A stretch of 29,490 bases of DNA from a virus. Below the pieces are notes generated by a model. It saw only the letters and a list, made by a program, of their open reading frames with translations, searched no databases and was not told the DNA's origin. Both the position numbers and the translations under genes were made by a program. The DNA is taken from IMG/VR virus record IMGVR_UViG_3300020220_000238, positions 1 through 29,490 of that record. One strand, given 5' to 3'. Positions 11,408 through 20,003 of the stretch are shown here, piece after piece. The number at the start of each line of letters is the position of its first letter. The first letter of the stretch is position 1.

Positions 11408-11434
11408 TCGTAGCCCACAAGCAAATGAAATTAG

Positions 11435-12142
11435 TTATGGCCTAATTATCTTAACGCCGTTCTTGTTTAAACCCGCTGTACCAGGAACATCTTCGTTGAT
11501 AATGTCCTTAAGAACATTTTCGCCATTGAAAAGACCACCGGTAAGCTGTGCGTTAGATATCTTATACATTGGACCAATCTCTCTCGCAACGTATGTCATT
11601 GTTTCTTCAATGACAATATCATCCATAGAAGCCCCAGAACCTTCGTTAAGAAGTTCAACACCATAAATTGATCTTACCGCACCTTGCCCATATTCATTGG
11701 CAAATGTGATTGTAATATCAAATGGTGGAATCTGGTCTGCATAAAATGGGATTTGCTGAACAACATCAAGCTGTTGCTTGTCAAATTCTGCAATTCCCCT
11801 CTTGTGATTTGGGTCTCCCGGTAAAGTGTTGCTTACTCTTGTGAAGAAGTTTTGTGGATTGTTAGCCGCGTAGTTTGTCTCAAGCATTTGATATAGAGCT
11901 GGTCTGTCAAACACAGTAAAAATTAATGAGCCCGCAATACCTCTCTTGCCTCTTGAGAACGACCTTGGGTTTGGCGAACCCATGGTATAAATTGGCGCCT
12001 TTTCTCTAGTTACAGAAAATGTAATTCCAGATAGGGCACCTATTTCAACGCCACCAAAGGTGGCAACGATATCTGCTCCAGAAAATGTTGTATAAGTATT
12101 TAAGTACTTATTTACTGGACCATTGTAATAATCTTCAGCCAT
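11435..12142 (-). CDS. Major tail tube protein candidate (235 aa)
   Basis: This is the first gene after the sheath, with a strong GGAGGG Shine-Dalgarno sequence eight bases before ATG 12142. The sheath-tube order is standard in contractile-tailed phages. The protein carries the repeated tube-family segments described for its two downstream paralogues (ITFSVTREKAPIYTMG, GSLIFTVFDRPALY, PPFDITITFANEYG, DDIVIEETMTYVARE). It is followed by a strong hairpin, consistent with a highly expressed gene. A TATAAT hexamer at 12174-12169 may give it its own promoter. I assign it as the main tube subunit on position and expression signals. The paralogues could share or replace that role. Confidence 0.65.
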   Translation of the reverse strand: MAEDYYNGPVNKYLNTYTTFSGADIVATFGGVEIGALSGITFSVTREKAPIYTMGSPNPRSFSRGKRGIAGSLIFTVFDRPALYQMLETNYAANNPQNFFTRVSNTLPGDPNHKRGIAEFDKQQLDVVQQIPFYADQIPPFDITITFANEYGQGAVRSIYGVELLNEGSGASMDDIVIEETMTYVAREIGPMYKISNAQLTGGLFNGENVLKDIINEDVPGTAGLNKNGVKIIRP

Positions 12143-12169
12143 TTCTTATACCCTCCAATACGGTATTTA

Positions 12170-13444
12170 TTATATGTTGATTGACACCTGAACTTCAATT
12201 GTCTTAAGCTCAAATGCTGGTGTTAGTACGAGGTCAACAAACGCCTTGTTTTCTGATGGAACATAACTAACTGTAAAGTCGCTGTTCAGCAAGGCACCCA
12301 TTTGTTGCATACCGCGCAGTGCAGAGGTGATAGCTGTTTCCATTGAGTTGCGTGTTTGAAGTGTTGAAGCCTCTCCAACAAACTTCTGACACACTTGTCT
12401 AACGAGAACAGAAGCCTCATTGATGATTCTAAATGTAGAAATTCTTGTGTAATCTGATGTTGCCTGGCTCATTGTGAGTCCCTCAACAAAGACAGGAATT
12501 TTATTAAAGTTTAGAGCAATAAAGTTTGAGCCTTTGTCGGCGAGACTTTGTTGCTGAGTTCTTGTTGGGTTGTACCTAATGCTTGCAACGTTATATGCTG
12601 TCTTATTAACTGGTGAAGTAAAAGATGCCATTCTGCTTATTGCGGCTGCAAAGGTTGTCGCACCATTTGCAAAGCCATAGCTAGAATTGTAATTAACTGG
12701 CTTAAGCTCTGCTGAAATGACTGCAACAAATTTCCCAGCGCCTTCATTGGCTCCAGTGGAAAAGGTTGAAGCTGTTCTTGAAATTAAACCAGTAAGACCG
12801 CTTGACCCAACGTGTGCGGCAACTTGTGCTGGTGTCATAACTTCGGAAGAGCCATCAACATACGGCTTAATCCCCATAACTGCAAAACATGGGAAGGAAT
12901 TTTCTGAAATTGCTTTTACTTTTGCGCCAACTTTTGCAACAAAACTATTTGCAGAGGAGGCGTTGTCTGCCACAAATCCATAATCATCTCCTGGCCATGT
13001 TGGTGTTGCCCCTGGGCTGTGGTCAAAGTCAGAAGATTTTGCGCCCCTGCCCCACGGCACTATGATGTCTGGTTGAACTGATTCAGCTGACTCAAATATT
13101 GCGTCAAAAAATTCTGCTGCTGTTCCGTCAAACGAGGCTGAGTCTACTTCGCCAGATGAATATGTCCACTCTGTGTCTGAAGGAAGAGCAACAATAAAAA
13201 TTCTTTCTGCACCGCCGGTGACGAGCTCTATATAACCCCTGTGAGCATGTGAGCCATCGCCAAACGCAGTGATGACATCTTCCTCTGTGGTTGCTTGTAC
13301 AACATCGAGATCTTGTACATTTCCTGTATTGTTTGCTGTGCTTCTTTTGGCAAGAAGACAGATCTTTGGGCCGACAGGAATATCCTGTCTAGAGATGCTA
13401 TAAAAGCGATCTTTAATTACTGTTTTTACACCTGGTAGAGCCAT
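12170..13444 (-). CDS. Tail sheath protein (424 aa)
   Basis: The N-terminus MALPGVKTVIKDRFYSI and the following segment PVGPKICLLAKRST resemble the start of contractile sheath proteins. The C-terminal part (about residues 330-424: VLVRQVCQKFVGEASTLQTR, then MQQMGALL and VDLVLTPAFELKTIEVQVSI) matches the general layout of the sheath C-terminal domain that makes the inter-subunit mesh and ends in a beta strand. The middle carries a variable insertion. It sits next to the tube gene, as usual. A GGAGG Shine-Dalgarno sequence precedes ATG 13444, partly inside a small hairpin. It forms the outer contractile cylinder of the tail. Confidence 0.75.
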   Translation of the reverse strand: MALPGVKTVIKDRFYSISRQDIPVGPKICLLAKRSTANNTGNVQDLDVVQATTEEDVITAFGDGSHAHRGYIELVTGGAERIFIVALPSDTEWTYSSGEVDSASFDGTAAEFFDAIFESAESVQPDIIVPWGRGAKSSDFDHSPGATPTWPGDDYGFVADNASSANSFVAKVGAKVKAISENSFPCFAVMGIKPYVDGSSEVMTPAQVAAHVGSSGLTGLISRTASTFSTGANEGAGKFVAVISAELKPVNYNSSYGFANGATTFAAAISRMASFTSPVNKTAYNVASIRYNPTRTQQQSLADKGSNFIALNFNKIPVFVEGLTMSQATSDYTRISTFRIINEASVLVRQVCQKFVGEASTLQTRNSMETAITSALRGMQQMGALLNSDFTVSYVPSENKAFVDLVLTPAFELKTIEVQVSINI

Positions 13445-13530
13445 TAGAATTTAGACCTCCGCTTGCGGCTATTTGAAATATGTTTACTTCACGGAATATA
13501 GTAACAAGTAACTTATAAAAACAAAGTACA
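13445..13530 (-). promoter_or_regulatory. Leader of the sheath gene with a small hairpin at the Shine-Dalgarno site
   Basis: This 86-base gap is upstream of the sheath gene. GGAGG (complement of 13456-13460) is the ribosome binding site. CCGCTTGCGG at 13459-13468 is a perfect 4-bp stem that overlaps its first two bases and could modulate access. Minus-strand AT-rich sequence (TTATAA, TATATT) further upstream could hold a promoter, but no convincing -35/-10 pair is seen. Confidence 0.3.
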
Positions 13531-14293
13531 TTAACAATTTGGTGTGGCGGTTTGATATAGGTCTACTATGTTTAATTCAGTTCCCTCAAAATTGGGAGTT
13601 GCCCCACCAACGCCACGGTCAATCAACTCTTTTTCATATGCCATGTATCTTCTAACGTCAATGACTATTTGCTCTATTTGGCCGACCGTTTGAGCAAATA
13701 GCTTTTCGGTAGTAAGCATATAGGTTACAGTCCTTTTGCAAACGTCCGTTGCGTCTTTGTTTTCGTCCGAATCAGAGAGTCTTCTAGAATATACAAATTC
13801 TGAAGCTCCTAATCTTTTAAAAACAGGGGTATGCTCTAGCATAAAGTCTTCAAATATTTCAATTATCTTGTCTGCAACTTCTGGACCAGAATATCTTGCT
13901 GAAGCTCCTTTTAACGTTCCTGCATCTGCCTCTGTTATTATAGTAAAACTAACTATATTTTGAAACCTTTGCCCAAATATAACTACATCTTTATTAACAG
14001 AAGCTCTAGTTCTAGGCTTTGGTTCTGTTGAATGTGTTTTTCTTAATTCTAACCCATACACAATAACTGGATATTCCGCATACCTGGGGCCGCTGAGATG
14101 GAACTATTTTAATATCCGGATATGCATTTTCCCACAGCGCTTTGACTACTGTTATAAACTCTAAATATGTTAAATTTCCACTTGCCTGAAGCGGATCGCC
14201 AAACATTCTATCAACGCTTACGTCATTTTTATTTCCTGATGGAAAACCAATTACATTTTGAGTCATTTTACGAACCCTTTCCAGTAGATACAT
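13531..14293 (-). CDS. Tail completion/terminator-type protein (about 253 aa) split by a +1 frame change at CGGC
   Basis: It starts at ATG 14293, overlapping the end of the sheath-like gene by 26 bases. The first frame gives 67 residues (NVIGFPSGNKNDVSVDRMFGDP ... IKIVPSQ), then codon 68 is CGG (CGGC at 14092-14089). Read as triplets, the frame ends after 25 more residues. Shifted +1 it continues as PRYAEYPVIVYGLELRKTHS and stays open for the rest of the protein. In the second half a stretch around IIEIFEDFMLEHTPVFKRLG and a FVYSRRLSDSDENKDATDVCKRTVTYMLTTEK segment look like phage tail-terminator or neck proteins in size and style. Position between sheath-like and sheath genes supports this. 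The family is not firmly recognised. Confidence 0.6.
14089..14092 (-). other. +1 frame-change site CGGC (site 3)
   Basis: Minus-strand reading is CCA TCT CAG, then CGGC, then CCC AGG TAT GCG. This is the only site followed by C rather than A. It lies next to a CCCC run, so a homopolymer explanation is possible here alone. Skipping the C of CGG gives PSQ-G-PRYAEYP. Confidence 0.75.
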
Positions 14294-15857
14294 TAAAAGA
14301 TATGCTTCTTAGCGTTCTTGCAGAAGTAATGTTTATGTTAAAATAAAGTTTTCCAATTTCGTATTTGTCCGCAAACGAATCTACTTTATAGTTTAAAATA
14401 AGCCTAGCTTGCTGTAGGGTTTGCATATATTCCTCTACGTATCTTATTATCTTATCGTAGCCGAATTTTCCTACAGCCACATTACCAAGTGCTTGAATTT
14501 CTTTTATGATGACAGAAACTAGTCTAAGATTGACAGAATCCTTAAAAGATTCACCAATAGATTGCGTATAGTCACCTGTCAGCAGTACATCAAACAAAGC
14601 CTGTCTTCTAGCTCTTTGCCCCCTAATGACAGTGTTAATTCCTACATCTTCCAGCTTTTTAACTTCAGCTAGTGTTATCTCTGCTCCGTGAATACTTAGT
14701 GCTCCAGGAACTCTTGACTTAGCTAAACCTCTATCTATTCTTGTCGAAGCTAACATTCCAGCCATAGCTGCGGCCATTGAACTAGTGTAGCTTATCTGCA
14801 TTTGATCGTGAGAAAAAACTGCCTCTCCATAAATCAAAACAATGTACCTACCTGAGTCTTGAATAATTACATTGTTTGAATCTATCTGAGAAGATAAATC
14901 AAAATCTTTTGTAAGCAGTTCGTTTATGTCATCTTTGTTTATACCATTGTTTCTAGACCCAATTATTCCCATTTGCACTTCGCCTGTTGTGTCTTGCATT
15001 AAATGACAGTGCGCTGCCAGCTGTTTAACAAAATTATTATTTCCAACATTTATTATTGAAGTTTCCAATGGAACTATAATGTCGAAAAAATCATAATCCC
15101 TCAATAGCTCATAACACCTATCAAGCCTTAGGGAATACAAATCATAAAAAGAATATCTATTGGGAGTTGAGCTATTGTCGCTGAACATCAACACATTTCT
15201 GTCAGATACATCCTCCACGTATTCGCTCATATAACCGCATGACATTATGTAAATATCTTTTGCTCCACACGAATATGCATCAAAAACTCCTCTTAATAAG
15301 GGAGAATCAAGCTCGGCTCTTAAAACATTAACGGCTGCTTGCATTGAATGCAGCTTTAGTATCCCGTACGGCTCTATGCTATCAGTGTGACCTATCAGCA
15401 AGGTAGTTAGTGTGGTGGAATTTCCTATGGTTTTATATCTGGCCCTATTTGTTATTTCTATAAATTTTGAGCCTATATCATAGCTATTATTATAACTTGC
15501 TGCCGGATTCTTGCATTGAAAAAATGTTTCTTTTAAAGAATCTAAGTCTAAAACTTTTGTTGCTACCTCAACAGTGTATGTTCCCTCAAAAAGATCTTTG
15601 GGCAATATTAACTTTAGCGTGTAAGATCCAGTTGAATTTCTTGTCATCGATACACTATCGTGCTCAAGTCTTTGTATTGTTATTTCTGCCATTAAAGAAG
15701 ACACAGAATACCTTGCTGGGCCTAGAATAATTGGGCCCGGCGTGCCGTATCCTCTTTTCAGAAAAACAGTAAGATCATCACTTGGATCTACATGCGTATA
15801 TCCGTCTCTATATATTATTGGAATTTCTATTTCTGTTCCAGGAGCTACAATTAACAT
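14268..15857 (-). CDS. Sheath-like or large neck protein (529 aa)
   Basis: The N-terminal ~130 residues look like a beta-rich domain (EIEIPIIYRDGYTHVDPSDD; GSYTLKLILPKDLFEGTYTVEV). The following part (LLIGHTDSIEPYGILKLHSM ... GVFDAYSCGAKDIYIMSCGY) resembles the sheath pattern of a short strand, a loop, then an acidic/Gly-rich region naming a resource of coordinates. The C-terminal SFADKYEIGKLYFNINITSA plus SFNVSTGKG resembles the sheath end strand. This gives a second sheath-type protein separated from the main sheath by one gene. It could cap the sheath at the neck. It ends 26 bases into the next gene, and its ATG directly abuts the preceding stop. Sheath similarity is judged by eye only. 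Confidence 0.5.
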   Translation of the reverse strand: MLIVAPGTEIEIPIIYRDGYTHVDPSDDLTVFLKRGYGTPGPIILGPARYSVSSLMAEITIQRLEHDSVSMTRNSTGSYTLKLILPKDLFEGTYTVEVATKVLDLDSLKETFFQCKNPAASYNNSYDIGSKFIEITNRARYKTIGNSTTLTTLLIGHTDSIEPYGILKLHSMQAAVNVLRAELDSPLLRGVFDAYSCGAKDIYIMSCGYMSEYVEDVSDRNVLMFSDNSSTPNRYSFYDLYSLRLDRCYELLRDYDFFDIIVPLETSIINVGNNNFVKQLAAHCHLMQDTTGEVQMGIIGSRNNGINKDDINELLTKDFDLSSQIDSNNVIIQDSGRYIVLIYGEAVFSHDQMQISYTSSMAAAMAGMLASTRIDRGLAKSRVPGALSIHGAEITLAEVKKLEDVGINTVIRGQRARRQALFDVLLTGDYTQSIGESFKDSVNLRLVSVIIKEIQALGNVAVGKFGYDKIIRYVEEYMQTLQQARLILNYKVDSFADKYEIGKLYFNINITSARTLRSISFNVSTGKGS

Positions 15858-16238
15858 TTAAGAACTCGGACTTTCTTTTGTTGCTCCAACTATCCAGTAG
15901 TTGATTTCGCCCCTTCTTCCTCTTACAGAATGCGCTGTATCAACTAAAAAGACAGTTGCATCCTCTAGGCTATTTTCAGTCTCTTCGTATATCCTATCTC
16001 CCGATTTTGGATTTACATTTGACTCAAAATAATAAATAAGATCATAATTTACCAAATAGCCTTCAGTTTCTTCCTGTAGCGAATTCATCAAAAAACTGTT
16101 TCTTGGAAGAAAATTTCTTGTTGTTATTCTTTCCAGAACATCAGAATAAACAAAATCATCGCTTATTCTTCTTTGATATAGAATATCATGACCCCAGTCT
16201 TGCAGTATCTTTTTAAAAGTTGCCTTGGGATTAATCAT
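15858..16238 (-). CDS. Head-tail joining/neck-type protein (126 aa)
   Basis: This small protein overlaps the preceding gene by 8 bases and abuts the next. Its second half (VNYDLIYYFESNVNPKSGDR followed by DATVFLVDTAHSVRGRRGE and INYWIVGA) has the layout of phage head-closure proteins: a GDRI turn, a strand describing a property, then a Gly-rich turn and a YWIVG strand. Its place in the neck-gene block supports that. No catalytic motif. Confidence 0.4.
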   Translation of the reverse strand: MINPKATFKKILQDWGHDILYQRRISDDFVYSDVLERITTRNFLPRNSFLMNSLQEETEGYLVNYDLIYYFESNVNPKSGDRIYEETENSLEDATVFLVDTAHSVRGRRGEINYWIVGATKESPSS

Positions 16239-17169
16239 ATCTTCTCAATCCCCTATCTGGAATTGGATCATCGCCATCTACAGAGGGAAGACCTGGTCTT
16301 GACAAATCTCGACCGCCATAGGTGTTGGAGTCATTAATATATATTAATGAGCCAGTTTCCGGATCCAAAGTACCACTTGGGCTAAACCCTTTGTGTTTTG
16401 GAAGGCCCTTTGGCTGCACTCCCTTAATGCCAACTCTTTTGGCTATAATTTCTTTTCTTAAAGCAGCTGCTATCTGGCACCATGTTGTCGCATTAGATCT
16501 AGTTATATTGCTTCTTGGCGTATTTCTATTGGTTATTTTTAAATCTGCTAATTGAATACTAAGTTCGTCGTCTCCACCATACCCATATATTCTAGTCAAT
16601 TCACACGCAGCTGAAGCCTTAATGTATTGTGTCATAGTAAAAGCCGAAACTCCATAGCTTGCAATTAAATCTATCGGGTTTGTGATATCTGATTTAATTT
16701 CAAATATAGAATTAATTTCGTTAGAAAAACCATGAACAAGTTCTGCTATTTCTAACCTGCTTGAATCTGGAAAAATTCTTAGTATCTCATCTGGATCTAC
16801 ATAAAGCGGGGCAATATCTGCCCCAAAAGATATTATTTCATCTTCCCTTAAAGTTATTGTTGGCTTAAATTCTTCGTCTGGATCACTAACATAAAGATTT
16901 TGATTAACAATTATCTGTGTGCTGTCTGCCATTAATCCTGTAAATTGAACAGAATATTGATCTGCGTCTGTTGGTGTAAAGTCGTAATAATACTCCGAAG
17001 ATGTTATTGATGTGGCGGAGGCAGAAACAATTTGTACGTCATCTGAATTTTTAATTATTACATTAACAGATGTTGGTGAGACGGGTTCTTGCTGCTGAGT
17101 TGCCGGATTATAGTCAATAAACTTAACTTTAATCCTAACTGTGTCATTTACTAAAACATTACTAGGCAT
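16231..17169 (-). CDS. Neck/head-tail adaptor candidate with an N-terminal Ig-like domain (312 aa)
   Basis: Residues ~1-95 look like an immunoglobulin-like beta sandwich (NDTVRIKVKFIDYNPATQQQ; SVNVIIKNSDDVQIVSASAT; YSVQFTGLMADSTQI). Residues ~130-240 are mainly helical (RLEIAELVHGFSNEINSIFE; TQYIKASAACELTRIYGYGG), the style of head-tail adaptor subunits. The C-terminal 60 residues are Gly/Pro/Asp-rich and probably flexible. It overlaps the following gene by 8 bases, consistent with coupled translation. The function is inferred from the neighbours. Confidence 0.4.
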   Translation of the reverse strand: MPSNVLVNDTVRIKVKFIDYNPATQQQEPVSPTSVNVIIKNSDDVQIVSASATSITSSEYYYDFTPTDADQYSVQFTGLMADSTQIIVNQNLYVSDPDEEFKPTITLREDEIISFGADIAPLYVDPDEILRIFPDSSRLEIAELVHGFSNEINSIFEIKSDITNPIDLIASYGVSAFTMTQYIKASAACELTRIYGYGGDDELSIQLADLKITNRNTPRSNITRSNATTWCQIAAALRKEIIAKRVGIKGVQPKGLPKHKGFSPSGTLDPETGSLIYINDSNTYGGRDLSRPGLPSVDGDDPIPDRGLRRYD

Positions 17170-17183
17170 TTAATCTCCAGTTT

Positions 17184-17477
17184 TTATACATTAGAAATAG
17201 AAACTAAACCAGAATAACTGGATTCAATTACAGAAGTAGAAACTAGCCCTGCTCCGTTTGGTGTGTTTGCTGTTTCAAAAGTAACATTTCCAGAACTAAA
17301 AAAGTTAATAGTAATAAAAGAAGACTGAGTTTGATTAGAATTGTCTATTTTTTCAGATAAGTAAATTTGAATGTTCTGAAGAGAAATATTACTACTAAAA
17401 CCTGGAGCTGATATTGTGAGAGACCCCGCATAAGAAACGCCAGATTGGCTATAGCTTACATTGTCATTATAAAGCAT
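17184..17477 (-). CDS. Small unknown protein (97 aa), beta-rich
   Basis: It starts one base after the stop of the 2OG oxygenase gene at 18210-17479. It is rich in Ser, Asn, Thr and Gly with alternating hydrophobic residues (SGVSYAGSLTISAPGFSSNI; YSGLVSISNV), suggesting a small beta-sheet virion or decoration protein. I recognise no family, and there is no signal peptide or membrane segment. Confidence 0.5.
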   Translation of the reverse strand: MLYNDNVSYSQSGVSYAGSLTISAPGFSSNISLQNIQIYLSEKIDNSNQTQSSFITINFFSSGNVTFETANTPNGAGLVSTSVIESSYSGLVSISNV

Positions 17478-17478
17478 A

Positions 17479-18210
17479 TCAAGCTCCTAAAGAATCTTTG
17501 TTTAAAGTGTCCATCCACTGCACTGGTGTTCCTTCGGGGTTCCCATATGAGTAAAATTGAAGATAAACATATCTATTACCTTTAGTAACTGGTTTTACCT
17601 CGTGTCTACCTATATAGTTTGATGGATACATAATTACACTTCCTTGTCTTGGAACAAATGTATAGTTTGCTTGCTCAAAATACATTTCTCCACCAGAATA
17701 AGAAAAATTATCTGGTTGATCCGAAGAGTTATTTAGATACAGTCCACAGCTTACAGTATTGTGAATTGGAGCTTGATTTAAGGCTGGATTTTTAAAATCA
17801 AATTCTATATGACTATCGCTATGTGGACCTATGTGTTGACCAGGGCCATATGCAGCTACGTGACCCTGTGTTTTCCACCAAATAGTTCTGGCGGCATCTG
17901 GGAAAATCTTACAGTATTCTACCAGGCATCCATACAATGCTTTATCGATATTTTGCACAAAATCAAAATGCAGGCTTTTATTTTCTTTGTATAACAAATT
18001 ATATCTAACGGGTGCATCCTTAATATCTTCAAAATTAAACTTAAAACCACTTTTTGTTAGCGCAAATTTTTTTCCATTTTCTTCTACAATATCAAAATGT
18101 GGTGGATTAATTTGCTCTAAATAATTTATGTAGGAAGCGAGATACTCTTGGTTTATATTAATAACTTCACTAAACTCGACAATGCCAAAACCGTGTTGAA
18201 CTATCTTCAT
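17479..18210 (-). CDS. 2OG-Fe(II) oxygenase (prolyl 4-hydroxylase-like, 243 aa)
   Basis: The double-stranded beta-helix signature is present: GPGQHIGPHSD gives metal ligands H130 and D132, the distal H203 lies in YPSNYIGRHEVKPVTKGNR, and R213 is the likely 2-oxoglutarate binder. GGEMYFEQ and PRQGSVIMYPS are the typical strand and turn before the distal histidine. It has Gly124 six residues before H130. Enzymes of this class use O2, Fe(II) and 2-oxoglutarate to hydroxylate a substrate. The substrate here is unknown. It is one of three tandem paralogues (with 19090 and 19982), spaced by one base or overlapping, so probably co-transcribed. Confidence 0.85.
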   Translation of the reverse strand: MKIVQHGFGIVEFSEVININQEYLASYINYLEQINPPHFDIVEENGKKFALTKSGFKFNFEDIKDAPVRYNLLYKENKSLHFDFVQNIDKALYGCLVEYCKIFPDAARTIWWKTQGHVAAYGPGQHIGPHSDSHIEFDFKNPALNQAPIHNTVSCGLYLNNSSDQPDNFSYSGGEMYFEQANYTFVPRQGSVIMYPSNYIGRHEVKPVTKGNRYVYLQFYSYGNPEGTPVQWMDTLNKDSLGA

Positions 18211-18211
18211 G

Positions 18212-19090
18212 TTAAATACCAGATACCGTAACTGAGTATTGATCAGAAGATTCTTGATATCCTTTGTTTTTTAAATAATTTCTAAAATCTTCCCTTAGAG
18301 TTGGGAGGTAAACATTTGTAGCTCTAAATGCTGTTTCTGGTTCTAAAATAGGATCTGCTACGTTTTCTGACACATCTTCATTTGGCGTACCTTGACTGTA
18401 CCACCCCAAGTAGCTGTACCTTAAACCTTCGGTAACTGGAAACACTTCGTGTGCTGCCATAAAATTTGATGGAAACATCAATATATCTCCCTGAGATGGT
18501 TTGTATGTTATATCAAAATAATTAAAATAATGTTCTCCACCTATAAAAACTTCTTTTTCATCTTTTGCGTTGTCAATGTGAGAATTAATGTAAAATAAGC
18601 TAGTAACGGCACCTCTTAATGCTAGCTGCATTTTGGGATGATCTATTCCGTACAAATAATCAACACTATTATCTGAATGAGAACCTAAATGAACTCCCTT
18701 TTTGTATTCAAGAAGATGGCCCTTAATCTTCCACCAAACACATTTATATGCTAATGGAAATTTTTCAAAATATTTTAAAAGATATTTATCTTTTGATTGT
18801 TCAATAAAATCAAGTACTTTTTTAAACTCCAAATCATCTGTTTGATGTATTGAACCTGCTCTTCTTGGCATCTCGTCTATACCACTTTTAGAAAAAAAGT
18901 AACCACTTCTGTTGATGTAGGCGGGTTGTCCGGTCTCTGGATCTATGGATGGAGAATACATTATTGACCATTCTTTTTCTATTGATTCCTTTGTCTTTGA
19001 TATCAAAAACTGCCAGTCCAAACTTACAGCCCTAGGAAAAAGCACTACGCCATGACCCAGATGTTGTGCTTCAACGTCATTGTTAATCAT
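18212..19090 (-). CDS. 2OG-Fe(II) oxygenase (292 aa)
   Basis: It is paralogous to both neighbours, sharing CVWWKIKGHLLEYKKG with their WWRTKGHVVAYGPG-type segment. Metal ligands are H138 and D140 (GVHLGSHSD) and H214 (FPSNFMAAHEVFPVTEGLR), with R224 as likely 2-oxoglutarate ligand. Gly132 lies six residues before H138. The 60-residue N-terminal part includes a PETGQPAYINRSGYFFSKSG segment similar to the neighbour at 19982 (HAINRSGHRYSL). It starts within the last 8 bases of the previous gene. The substrate is unknown. Confidence 0.85.
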   Translation of the reverse strand: MINNDVEAQHLGHGVVLFPRAVSLDWQFLISKTKESIEKEWSIMYSPSIDPETGQPAYINRSGYFFSKSGIDEMPRRAGSIHQTDDLEFKKVLDFIEQSKDKYLLKYFEKFPLAYKCVWWKIKGHLLEYKKGVHLGSHSDNSVDYLYGIDHPKMQLALRGAVTSLFYINSHIDNAKDEKEVFIGGEHYFNYFDITYKPSQGDILMFPSNFMAAHEVFPVTEGLRYSYLGWYSQGTPNEDVSENVADPILEPETAFRATNVYLPTLREDFRNYLKNKGYQESSDQYSVTVSGI

Positions 19091-19982
19091 TTTTTATTTT
19101 TTCCTTCATAACTTCCTGTGTAGTATCATTGCTTGTCTGCTGTCTTCTTGCGGCTTTTAGTAGTAAATCTTTTTTTTCATAATTGTCTTTATATTTATTT
19201 TCAATAAAATCTATATAATCATTAAATAGCTCTGGCATCCAGACTTGACCGGAATCTGATTGTCCAGTGTCATCTTTTATGTTAATTCCCTTTTCTGGGT
19301 CAGAAGATCCTTGAGCAAAATATCCTACGTAAGCATACCTTTCTCCAAAAGATACATTCAATACTTCATGGGTTCCTAAATAATTAGAGGGAAACATTAT
19401 CATATCTCCACTTTTTGGAGTATATTTTACATCTGCGTAAGGAAAATATATTTCTCCTCCTGTATAGGAATATGGGCTATTTTCCATGCTATCATTAAAA
19501 TATATTAGGCAGCCGACAACATTCCTTATCGCCAGTTGTTGATCAGGTATTGCGCCTGGTTGATAATTTATATCATTATCACAATGCAGTCCGAAATTGC
19601 TGCCCGGTCCGTATGCTACAACGTGACCCTTTGTTCTCCACCATAGACATGGTAGAATCATTGGAAATATTTCTATATATCTTAAAAGATTATCGTACAT
19701 TGCATCTTCACATTTTGTAAAAAAATCTTTATACACTTTTTCTGAACTTGAAAAATCCATAATATGATTACAAGCAGAATTTATATCATCCAAAGAATAC
19801 CTGTGACCAGACCTATTTATGGCATGGGTGGCTAATCCGTTTTGGTCATGTATTATTGTAAAATCTTTTTTTAAAGCGTCTTTTCTTAAATTTGATAAAA
19901 AGGGTACTATTAGTTCTTGATCAATTTTTATAGCCGCAGGGAAATGTATTATCCCCATTCCAAGATTTCTTATATCTGTCAT
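19083..19982 (-). CDS. 2OG-Fe(II) oxygenase (299 aa)
   Basis: This is the first of the three tandem minus-strand oxygenases. The core GPGSNFGLHCD gives H133 and D135, MFPSNYLGTHEVLNVSFGER gives H205, and R215 is the likely 2-oxoglutarate ligand. Gly127 is six residues before H133. The C-terminus carries a Lys/Gln-rich tail (YEKKDLLLKAARRQQTSND). Upstream, a TATAAT-like hexamer lies only about six bases before the ATG with no Shine-Dalgarno sequence, so the true start or leader is uncertain. Confidence 0.85.
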   Translation of the reverse strand: MTDIRNLGMGIIHFPAAIKIDQELIVPFLSNLRKDALKKDFTIIHDQNGLATHAINRSGHRYSLDDINSACNHIMDFSSSEKVYKDFFTKCEDAMYDNLLRYIEIFPMILPCLWWRTKGHVVAYGPGSNFGLHCDNDINYQPGAIPDQQLAIRNVVGCLIYFNDSMENSPYSYTGGEIYFPYADVKYTPKSGDMIMFPSNYLGTHEVLNVSFGERYAYVGYFAQGSSDPEKGINIKDDTGQSDSGQVWMPELFNDYIDFIENKYKDNYEKKDLLLKAARRQQTSNDTTQEVMKEKIKND

Positions 19983-20003
19983 ATTATTATTATACTAGAA
20001 ATC

